Source: Sphingobacterium haloxyli (GTDB taxonomy: Bacteria > Bacteroidota > Bacteroidia > Sphingobacteriales > Sphingobacteriaceae). From it: a stretch of 64,000 bases of DNA. The position numbers and the translations under genes are program-made. Shown here piece after piece: positions 17,975 through 25,213 of the stretch (position 1 is the stretch's first letter; the number at the start of each line of letters is the position of its first letter). The DNA lies in the NCBI RefSeq assembly GCF_002980525.1, contig NZ_PVBQ01000008.1:170996-234995 (forward strand), read 5' to 3'. The notes below the pieces were generated by a model that saw only the letters and a list, made by a program, of their open reading frames with translations, was not told the DNA's origin and made no database searches.

Positions 17975-18982
17975 ATGAACATCGCATTCTTAATCAACCA
18001 AACCCACAAAGAGGAAAGCAACTTCACGACCACGTTTCTTTCTTTTAAAGCACATGGACGTGGGCATAAAGTATTTTATATCGGTCTGGCTGACTTCACT
18101 TATCACAACGAGCATAATATCGGTGCCCATTGTCGCGTGATAGAACCATCAGAAAATATAGAAAGTCAAGAAGGTTTTTTGGAGATGATACGTAAAAAGG
18201 AAAAGCAATATATAGATGCTACGCAAATGGATGTCCTTTGGATTCGCTACGATCCTGTTATAGATATGCTCAACCGCCCTTGGGCTCCTCCCACTGCTCT
18301 ACAGTTCGCTCAGCTTATCAAGCGACAAGGAACCTGGGTTATCAATGATCCCGATAAGTTGGTAGAGGCAACCAATAAATTATATTTAGAATACTTTCCC
18401 AAAAAAATTCGTCCTAAAACCATGATCACGCGGTCTTACAATGACGTTGTCAATTTCCTGGACAGCCAAGACCATCAAATCATTTTAAAGCCGTTGACGG
18501 GCTCTGGTGGAAAAAATGTTTTTCTAGTGAAAAAGGATGAGCGACACAACCTAAAGCAGACTGTAGAAGTCATCACACGCGATGGCTATTTGCTTGCGCA
18601 AGAGTATCTGCCGGAAGCTGCAAACGGCGATATTCGTTTTTTCCTCTTGAATGGTGACCCTATACAGATAGCAGGAAAATATGCCGGTGTTAACCGAATA
18701 CAGCAAAAAGGCGATATCCGGAGTAACATCCATCAAGGCGGAACTGCGCAAAAGGCAAATGTTGACGAAACCATCTTAGCTACCGTCGCTCAAGTTACAG
18801 AAAAGCTTAAGGAAGACGGCATGTATTTCGTAGGGCTAGATATCGTAGGAGATAAAATAATGGAAATCAATGTCTTTAGCCCCGGCGGTCTCAATCTAGC
18901 GTCTAAACTAAACAACGTGGATTATGGTTCTCTTGTTTTAGATCATATCGAAAACGAGGTGGAAAAGCGGAAAAACAAATAA
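17975..18982 (+). CDS. ATP-grasp ligase, glutathione synthetase (GshB)-like
   Basis: A 335-residue ATP-grasp enzyme resembling prokaryotic glutathione synthetase. The N-terminal domain has MDVLWIRYDPVID (GshB has a similar R-x-D-P pattern) and NDPDKLVEATNKLY. The ATP-grasp part has IILKPLTGSGGKNVFLV (nucleotide-binding loop), AQEYLPEAANGDIRFFLLNGDPI, and GLDIVGDKIMEINVFSPGG with the Mg-binding Glu and Asn. No gamma-glutamylcysteine ligase gene is in the window, so it may join a different amino acid to a carboxylate. Third gene of the operon with the amidohydrolase and the DUF1704 protein. Confidence 0.85.
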   Translation: MNIAFLINQTHKEESNFTTTFLSFKAHGRGHKVFYIGLADFTYHNEHNIGAHCRVIEPSENIESQEGFLEMIRKKEKQYIDATQMDVLWIRYDPVIDMLNRPWAPPTALQFAQLIKRQGTWVINDPDKLVEATNKLYLEYFPKKIRPKTMITRSYNDVVNFLDSQDHQIILKPLTGSGGKNVFLVKKDERHNLKQTVEVITRDGYLLAQEYLPEAANGDIRFFLLNGDPIQIAGKYAGVNRIQQKGDIRSNIHQGGTAQKANVDETILATVAQVTEKLKEDGMYFVGLDIVGDKIMEINVFSPGGLNLASKLNNVDYGSLVLDHIENEVEKRKNK

Positions 18983-19022
18983 ATGGCCTTCCATGTCTGG
19001 AAAGTCGTCTTTATTGCTATGT

Positions 19023-21263
19023 CTATTTCGCACTCCTTTCCAGCTCCCTCACAAAATCTCTTCCCCAATAGTGGATATCGTAGTATTTCACTTGATCATA
19101 TAGCCTATTAATACGAGTTGCCCTTTCTTCCTCCGGCATGAGCAGCGCTTTCAGTAAACTTTCCTTCATACTTTTCATATCGTACGGATTTGTTAGAATA
19201 GTATAAGGTAGTTCAACGGATGCACCCGCAAATTCCGATAATACCAAGGTGCCCGCTCCTTTTATTATTCCTTGTACAGCCACATACTCTTTTGCAACAA
19301 GGTTAAGCCCGTCTCTTAATGGTGTAATCCAGGCAATATCACTGATCGCGTAGAGTCTCACCACTTCTTCAAAAGGCAACGACCTATAGAAATATTGAAT
19401 GGGCATCCAATTCATGGTAGCGAAGCGCCCATTGATTTCTCCTACGGCGCGATTAACCTCGTCGCGTATGTCATCATATATTTTCATGCCCTGGGAAGGC
19501 GGAGTGCAGATATTTATCAGCTCCACCTTTTCATGGTACTCCGGATACTCCTCGAGAAATTCACCAAATGCTTGAATTTTCTCCAGCGGACCTTTTACAT
19601 AGTCCAAGCGCTCGACAGAGAGGATGGTGCTCATTCCGCTGGACTTATTGGTGAGCGCAGCGGATATCTCTTTTTTTATACCGGGTTGTTTAAAAATCGA
19701 CCGTATCTTACCCATATTTACTCCAACAGGCAGTGCGCCCAGCCGTATTTGACGACCATCAATCTCAATAACTTTAGTCATTTGGCTTACCCCCAGTGCA
19801 CAACTATAGGTCAAAAATTGTTTTGCTGTATTAATTCGCTTAACCACCTTAAACGGCGTGTGAGAACGTAACACATCGATAAAGTTCTCTACGTAACGTG
19901 GAATGTGAAAGCTTATGAAATCGCATAACAATAAACTTCCTATGATATCCTTACGCCAAGGGATGATGTTAAAAATATCTGCTGCCGGAAAGGGTGTATG
20001 ATGGAAGAAACCAATCTTTAGATCCGGGCGAAGTGGTTTCAAATAAGCCGGAACCATCCACAGATTATACTCGTGAATCCATACCAGCGCATCTTGGTCA
20101 GCCTCTTTGGCAATGCGTTCGGCAAAGATTCGGTTGATTTTTAGATAATGTTCCCAATCGTTGTGATTAAACTTTGCTTTGTCTACAAAGGAGAAAATCA
20201 TGGGCCAAAAAGCTTCTTTGCAAAATACGCGATAGAACTGATCAATGTCCGCTTTGGAAAGGCTAATCGTAGCCGCTATCAAATTCGGATATTTGTCTTC
20301 GTCAATCAACTGATTTGGAACATCTGGACGATCTACTTGTTTAACTTCCTCTCCAATCCAAATACCGGAACGTCCCTTTTCAAATAATCCGAGTAACGAG
20401 GGGATAATGCCATTTGGACTTTTCGGAGCGACTCTTATCGTTTCCCCATTGACAACATCCTGTTCAAAAGGCAATCGGTGGTAAACCATTACGAGTTGGT
20501 TCGAGCCTTTATGGGACTCCATAGATTTATATATATCCGTCGTTTCCGTATATGTACGGAAACGTTCGAAGTGTTCCATTGCTTCGATAATCCCTCCTGC
20601 GCCGGGTTTAGTGGCTTGGTAGACGCTCTTATAATCGGCCGTATGCTCGAGTAGTGCCACTTCAGCCTCTCCAACAACCACTCCATTATACAGCGTATCA
20701 TACAAAGAACGATCATTAAGGGTGTCGCCTGCTACCAATACATTGATCTCGTCGATATGTAAATGCTTAATTAAGGCTTTCAATGTACTTCCCTTATTCA
20801 CGCCCCTCGGTAATATATCGAGATATCTATCAACCGATGTAATAACATCGCAATCGAAGCGCTGTGCTATCTCATAAACTGGAGATAGATCTGTCTCGGT
20901 ATCATAATAAAACGAGCACCGACGTTGTTGCGGGACTTCTTGATAAGCAACATCCGCTTTCTCTAAGACACTCGAACGTATCTCATATGGAGAGGGCCAT
21001 TTATTGTCGATATCACCTTGTATTGGCTCCACGGCCTCTAACGTTAACCCGTTAACCACAGTTGCCCCTACGTCTGCAATGATGTAATTCGGTTTCGGAA
21101 GGAGTGGATCATTGAGCAATGGAATAACGGACTCTAAACCTCGTCCCGTAACAAATACAAGCTGTATGTCGGGTGATTGTTTGATCAGGCGATACAGACG
21201 TAATCTGCTTTCCATGCTTCCTCCTAAAAATGTCCCATCCAAATCCGTTGCTAATAGCATCAT
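19023..21263 (-). CDS. ggpPS: HAD-GT20 fusion, probable glucosylglycerol-phosphate synthase/phosphatase
   Basis: A 746-residue two-domain enzyme. Residues 1-~240 are a HAD phosphatase (LLATDLDGTFLGG nucleophile motif at residue 7, VAGDTLNDRSLYD near 200). Residues ~255-746 are a GT20 synthase. In OtsA-OtsB fusions the synthase usually comes first; here the phosphatase does. The GT20 part opens VMVYHRLPFE, has SPNGIIPSL and CKEAFWPMIFSF, then FFHHTPFPAADIFNIIPW and ITPLRDGLNLVAKEY. From memory these resemble cyanobacterial GgpS more than OtsA (which starts with VVVSNR). Product predicted: glucosylglycerol from ADP- or GDP-glucose and glycerol 3-phosphate, a compatible solute. Trehalose synthesis is the alternative. 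It has its own promoter upstream. Confidence 0.78.
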   Translation of the reverse strand: MMLLATDLDGTFLGGSMESRLRLYRLIKQSPDIQLVFVTGRGLESVIPLLNDPLLPKPNYIIADVGATVVNGLTLEAVEPIQGDIDNKWPSPYEIRSSVLEKADVAYQEVPQQRRCSFYYDTETDLSPVYEIAQRFDCDVITSVDRYLDILPRGVNKGSTLKALIKHLHIDEINVLVAGDTLNDRSLYDTLYNGVVVGEAEVALLEHTADYKSVYQATKPGAGGIIEAMEHFERFRTYTETTDIYKSMESHKGSNQLVMVYHRLPFEQDVVNGETIRVAPKSPNGIIPSLLGLFEKGRSGIWIGEEVKQVDRPDVPNQLIDEDKYPNLIAATISLSKADIDQFYRVFCKEAFWPMIFSFVDKAKFNHNDWEHYLKINRIFAERIAKEADQDALVWIHEYNLWMVPAYLKPLRPDLKIGFFHHTPFPAADIFNIIPWRKDIIGSLLLCDFISFHIPRYVENFIDVLRSHTPFKVVKRINTAKQFLTYSCALGVSQMTKVIEIDGRQIRLGALPVGVNMGKIRSIFKQPGIKKEISAALTNKSSGMSTILSVERLDYVKGPLEKIQAFGEFLEEYPEYHEKVELINICTPPSQGMKIYDDIRDEVNRAVGEINGRFATMNWMPIQYFYRSLPFEEVVRLYAISDIAWITPLRDGLNLVAKEYVAVQGIIKGAGTLVLSEFAGASVELPYTILTNPYDMKSMKESLLKALLMPEEERATRINRLYDQVKYYDIHYWGRDFVRELERSAK

Positions 21264-21377
21264 ATATCGTTTCTTTTTTTATTGTTTAAATTTTTTGTGA
21301 TTGGCGTGTGTCTGCAGACGAGTCGTATTTGCTATGGGCAAATTAGGTTACCCAGACAGACTTACCGTTTGAAAACA

Positions 21378-21409
21378 CAAATATAACTAAATTTAAACTA
21401 TTAAGCAAA
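21378..21409 (-). promoter_or_regulatory. Bacteroidota-type promoter of the HAD-GT20 gene
   Basis: On the minus strand TTTG (21406-21409), 20 nt, then TATATTTG (21378-21385), matching TTTG-N19/20-TAnnTTTG. Transcription would begin about 21373, leaving a ~110-nt leader ahead of the ATG at 21263. Confidence 0.7.
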
Positions 21410-21529
21410 CAACACTATGAATCAAAGGATTACTATCTGTTAATTTACATTAACATCGAATTAATATGCAAAAAGCGAAAAAATCAAAATTATAAATTGT
21501 ATTTTTAGCGGGAACCTACGACGTGTTTT

Positions 21530-21928
21530 ATGTTTACTAAACTAATTGCTATAGATGATCAAAAAATTGGCACAGTACATTTTCATGCATACATCATCAA
21601 AATACAGGAGGACGAGGTGAGTTTCGCTATTTTTATGGATGAATTACGTACGCCGTTATTGTATTTTTATCGAGATAGTATAAATAGTGTCTCTTTCAAG
21701 ATCGATAACGAACAATTTTTAGGCATTGTCAGAAACAGCAAATTCACAGGAGAGGAACGAAAAGAACTTTACAAAGAATTTGAGTTTTTCCTTCGTACCA
21801 TGGAAGAGCGGGCCACTGCCTACTTGTTTAAAACCGCGACAGTGAAATATATAACAAACTCTCGCGACATCATCCGATATAAAAACTATTATATTTCCGC
21901 TAATACGAAAATGTTTGAGCAGAAATAA
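21530..21928 (+). CDS. hypothetical protein
   Basis: A 132-residue protein I do not recognise. It looks globular and cytoplasmic: beta-rich in the first half (KIGTVHFHAYIIKIQEDEVSF), a central helix (FTGEERKELYKEFEFFLRTMEE), then further strands. No signal peptide, membrane segment or cysteine motif. It stands alone between two divergent or convergent genes, so context gives no clue. Codon use looks like the rest of the window. Confidence 0.6.
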   Translation: MFTKLIAIDDQKIGTVHFHAYIIKIQEDEVSFAIFMDELRTPLLYFYRDSINSVSFKIDNEQFLGIVRNSKFTGEERKELYKEFEFFLRTMEERATAYLFKTATVKYITNSRDIIRYKNYYISANTKMFEQK

Positions 21929-21935
21929 AAGATAT

Positions 21936-21988
21936 AGACGCAATTAATTGAATCGGCCCACTTGCCTATCCATTACTTAATTGCGTCT
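21936..21988. repeat. 12-bp perfect inverted repeat between convergent genes
   Basis: AGACGCAATTAA at 21936-21947 and its exact complement TTAATTGCGTCT at 21977-21988, with a 29-nt loop. No T run follows on either strand, so it is not a classical terminator, although its place between two converging genes suggests a 3'-end hairpin. Confidence 0.6.
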
Positions 21989-21992
21989 CCTG

Positions 21993-22508
21993 CTAGTTCA
22001 AAATAACCACCTCTACCCGTCTGTTTTTCTGACGGCCTTCCGGTGTTTTATTATCTGCCACTGGATTTGTTTGTCCAAGACCTTGTGTACTGATACGAGA
22101 TGACGATACGCCTGCATCTTCCAAGAATTTCTTGACCGAAGTTGCTCTTTTTTCAGACAACCATTGATTGTATTCCGCTGTTCCTGTAGCATCGGTGTGA
22201 CCGTCCACACGCACCTTTCTAGCGCTGTCATTAATCAGCAATTTTGATAATTTACTCAATTCAACCTTCGCTTTATCCGTAAGATAAGATGAGTTCGTTG
22301 GAAACAGTAGGTCGGAAGAAAGCGTAAATTTAATCCCTTCATCCGTACGCGTGGCGTCTTTAAACTCCCCCTTCACATTTTTTAAGCCGTCGTCAGTTCC
22401 ATCCTTAGAGACGACAGCTCCAGGATTAACCATAATAGCTTGTTGTTTGCAAGACGTTACACCAAGAGCAATAATGAGTGAAAACGCGGCAGTACCTAGA
22501 TATTTCAT
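21993..22508 (-). CDS. OmpA-family outer-membrane lipoprotein
   Basis: A 171-residue lipoprotein: signal peptide with the lipobox LGVTSC (lipid-modified Cys near residue 20), a short linker, then an OmpA/MotB peptidoglycan-binding domain from ~65 to the end. The domain shows SYLTDKAKVELSKL, VRVDGHTDATGTAEYNQWLSEKRA and the last helix NPVADNKTPEGRQKNRRVEVV, including the diaminopimelate-binding D and R pair. It ties the outer membrane to the cell wall. Single gene. Confidence 0.93.
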   Translation of the reverse strand: MKYLGTAAFSLIIALGVTSCKQQAIMVNPGAVVSKDGTDDGLKNVKGEFKDATRTDEGIKFTLSSDLLFPTNSSYLTDKAKVELSKLSKLLINDSARKVRVDGHTDATGTAEYNQWLSEKRATSVKKFLEDAGVSSSRISTQGLGQTNPVADNKTPEGRQKNRRVEVVILN

Positions 22509-22616
22509 GAAATTCGCTTTTAAGTTATGCTGTAAAGATAGTAATTTTCATCTTAATAAATCGCTCTTTAAAGCTATGAGTTACCGGATTTCGATATTCA
22601 AGCCTAAAGCGCCATT

Positions 22617-24815
22617 TTATTCATCCGCTCCAAATAGTTTCGCTAACAATGTCTTGATTTCTGGTATTTCTTTGTACAAATTCCATATCAGTCCAGAGCG
22701 TGCATTTTCTATGCAGACGGTAATAGCCGCTTGGTTGGTAGCAAAATATTCATCCGATACATCGTTGTTTCGTAAATCGAGCCAAGCACGGAATCCGTAC
22801 TCTGTAAAAAAGTTTTCACCGTAATTATCATACAACGCTAATACGGCTTTCTTACCTTCTTCGTTCAAAATAAACATAGACGACGGCGCGATCGCGGGAT
22901 TGATACGATAACTTCCGACGCTATCCATACGTTGATAGAATCCCCAGACATCGGAATTGGTAGACCCTACCCCTATTTCGTTATCGCGGCGTTTCCGAAC
23001 CTGAATATAATTTCGTAAAGCTTGTTCATAGTTGACGTTCTTGTCTCTTAACAACTTGGGATCAATCGTGAAAAACGGCTTATATAGATCCAATAAAGTC
23101 GATCCTGAAAATCCAAACAAGAGATGCTCTCCATATAAGACAGTATCTTGAAAGACAGAAACCCTATTGGCCATATTATCCGTTGGCATGTTCCGAAGTG
23201 GATCGACGGCGTACCGGAAACTCCGCATAAGAGTCGAAATTGTATCTCTGGCAAGACTATCCATTTTATTATAATCCGATGAGTACGTCAAATCTATATT
23301 TTTAACTCCATTTTCGTAAGCGGAAAGCGGGATAGCATGTTTCGGTGAACTCATCGCCAGCAGGTAAGCATTAATGGACTCATTTATGCCTCCGAGTGTC
23401 GGATAATGCTCTGTTAAACCTGCCATTGCAATTTTTTCTACCAACACATCGTTGTATCCATCGGCCACTAATTCATTCCACTTAATATTTTCCCAAAGTG
23501 TAGTTATTCTTTTTCGCAGATCGGTTTCGGCATCGTCATTTTTAGCAAAATACTGACGTGCCACCAATAATGCTTCTATCATCGAAGACGTCGCCAATAC
23601 ATCGTAGGTCGCTTCATTATTGCGGTGTTCGGGTAGGCCGGTACGCCCATCGAAATATGCAGGAAAGATGCCCAGATGATGCTGTGCTTTTGTTAGAAAA
23701 TACACCATACGGGAAACGCGGCCTAATGCTAACGACCTGTTTATTCGTCCCTTTTCCACCCCTACGATAAGACTTAAGATAGCGTTTCCACTTTCTTTAA
23801 CCGATACAATGGCACGTTCCTTCATACGAAATGGCAGATACATCCCACTATTGATGTCGTAATTTTCCGCAAAATAGTTGACGTGCGCTTCTTGTACCAA
23901 GTCTAATAATCCGGTCTCATCTAGTTTTTTTGTCTTTACTTCCTTTACTTCGGAAAACGGTGATTCCTCGTAATTATAATCTACCCATGCAATCTTATAA
24001 TAGTAGGATTTATTGAGATCCGGAACGTAATCTAGGCAGCCCTGCATCGATATCGGACGTATGCCAACTCCCTTAAACACCTTGTTATCTTCTGATCGAT
24101 ATATTTTTATATAACGGATCGAAGGTGTCAACGGCAACTGCCATTGTAAACGGACTTGTTTGTCATATGCTATAGCAGACGAAAGAATAGCGGGGGAAGA
24201 AAGCTTTACTCTTGACACGCTTTTTGACAGAAACTCTACTTGATCAATAAACAGGTGATGCGTCCCCTCACCGGTTCCGTTTTGCGCAAACCGTAGCCCT
24301 GTAATAGATTCTTTGACATGCAAGTTTTTCAAATCGGCTATTGGAATCCGCACATCTATCCATTTATTGTAGTCAAGGTTCTTTATATACGACGCTAATT
24401 CCACCTCGTTCGTTTCCGAACCTTTTTGTTGGATATTTATTTTCGGCAGGTGATGCGCTGTTGTATTTTCGGACTTGATAAACACTTTTAGCACGAGATA
24501 GTCTGACCGCTCAATCTGATAATTCAATTTTTGACGGCTATATCGTAAATCGACTTGCCAATCGCCTTCCATTGCGGACATATATTGCAAGGAAAGTGCA
24601 TTACCCGGTGTGAAGAACAGGGTGTCAGATACTAATAGGTGGTGGTTCAAGTTCTCGACCCAGGAACGTCCTTGATAGCTTACTTTACTTTTGGCATAGA
24701 CCCCTTTTACCAAACTGTTGTCGAAAACAACTTCGGGATATGTGTCGGCATACCCTTTTTCTGACATACAGATAATGCCCATAAACGCCAAAACAAACAG
24801 ATAGAATCGCTTCAT
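22617..24815 (-). CDS. GH144-type glucanase with N-terminal beta-sandwich and FN3 domain
   Basis: A 732-residue exported glycoside hydrolase. A signal peptide (about 23 residues) is followed by a CBM-like beta-sandwich (~25-205), a fibronectin type III domain (~205-300; VRLQWQLPLTPSIRYIKIYR, YYYKIAWVDYN) and a glucoamylase-like (alpha/alpha)6 domain (~305-732) with SGNAILSLIVGVEKG, EATYDVLATSSMIEALL, VWGFYQ and TNQAAITVCIENARSGLIW. The last motifs fit GH144, whose characterised members cleave beta-1,2-glucan. An acidic catalytic residue cannot be assigned by eye. It probably acts in the periplasm or at the surface. No SusCD pair or other glycan gene lies next to it. Confidence 0.82.
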   Translation of the reverse strand: MKRFYLFVLAFMGIICMSEKGYADTYPEVVFDNSLVKGVYAKSKVSYQGRSWVENLNHHLLVSDTLFFTPGNALSLQYMSAMEGDWQVDLRYSRQKLNYQIERSDYLVLKVFIKSENTTAHHLPKINIQQKGSETNEVELASYIKNLDYNKWIDVRIPIADLKNLHVKESITGLRFAQNGTGEGTHHLFIDQVEFLSKSVSRVKLSSPAILSSAIAYDKQVRLQWQLPLTPSIRYIKIYRSEDNKVFKGVGIRPISMQGCLDYVPDLNKSYYYKIAWVDYNYEESPFSEVKEVKTKKLDETGLLDLVQEAHVNYFAENYDINSGMYLPFRMKERAIVSVKESGNAILSLIVGVEKGRINRSLALGRVSRMVYFLTKAQHHLGIFPAYFDGRTGLPEHRNNEATYDVLATSSMIEALLVARQYFAKNDDAETDLRKRITTLWENIKWNELVADGYNDVLVEKIAMAGLTEHYPTLGGINESINAYLLAMSSPKHAIPLSAYENGVKNIDLTYSSDYNKMDSLARDTISTLMRSFRYAVDPLRNMPTDNMANRVSVFQDTVLYGEHLLFGFSGSTLLDLYKPFFTIDPKLLRDKNVNYEQALRNYIQVRKRRDNEIGVGSTNSDVWGFYQRMDSVGSYRINPAIAPSSMFILNEEGKKAVLALYDNYGENFFTEYGFRAWLDLRNNDVSDEYFATNQAAITVCIENARSGLIWNLYKEIPEIKTLLAKLFGADE

Positions 24816-24955
24816 AACAAATATTGATCTTCGACAAAAATAAGCAAATATTACACCAATTAACTATTGCCCCCTATTTTAAAGGTTCGGTAAGAAAAAT
24901 ATTACGCACATTTTTAGACGGTTAGCAACAGTCATATTAAAAAGCGTCAAAATAA

Positions 24956-24986
24956 TTTTAGGAATAAAATTTTCTGTCTATATTTG
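24956..24986 (+). promoter_or_regulatory. promoter of the tRNA-Gly/tRNA-Leu unit
   Basis: TATATTTG at 24979-24986 matches TAnnTTTG; 19 nt upstream lies TTTT (24956-24959) in place of TTTG. Initiation near 24991 gives a leader of about 7 nt before tRNA-Gly. Confidence 0.6.
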
Positions 24987-24997
24987 CATCGTCGCAA

Positions 24998-25070
24998 GCG
25001 AAAGTAGCTCAGTTGGTAGAGCACAACCTTGCCAAGGTTGGGGTCGCGAGTTCGAATCTCGTCTTTCGCT
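24998..25070 (+). tRNA. tRNA-Gly (anticodon GCC)
   Basis: A full cloverleaf: acceptor GCGAAAG paired with CTTTCGC, D arm GCTC-AGTTGGTA-GAGC, anticodon loop TTGCCAA, T arm with TTCGAAT loop, discriminator T. No encoded CCA. The tRNA-Leu gene starts 6 nt later, so both are probably cut from one transcript. Confidence 0.97.
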
Positions 25071-25075
25071 CAGTT

Positions 25076-25160
25076 GCCTAGGTGGTGGAACTGGTAGACA
25101 CGCAGGACTTAAAATCCTGTTCCCGTTAAGGGAGTGCGGGTTCGATTCCCGCCCTAGGTA
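25076..25160 (+). tRNA. tRNA-Leu (anticodon TAA)
   Basis: Acceptor GCCTAGG pairs with CCTAGGT (a G-U first pair), anticodon loop CTTAAAA gives TAA, a long class II variable arm (TTCCCGTTAAGGGAGT), T arm GCGGG-TTCGATT-CCCGC, discriminator A. CCA is not encoded. Confidence 0.96.
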
Positions 25161-25162
25161 CT

Positions 25163-25198
25163 AAAGGAAACAATACGATTGTGTTGTTTCCTTTTTTT
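25163..25198 (+). terminator. rho-independent terminator of the tRNA-Gly/Leu unit
   Basis: An 11-bp stem AAAGGAAACAA / TTGTTTCCTTT around a 10-nt loop, ending in a T tract. It lies immediately behind the tRNA-Leu 3' end. Confidence 0.85.
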
Positions 25199-25213
25199 AT
25201 GGTCAGCCTTTCT

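Noticed and set aside
19023..21263. OtsA-OtsB trehalose fusion
   Set aside because: Domain order is reversed and the synthase start (VYHR, SPNGI) is GgpS-like; trehalose is kept only as an alternative.
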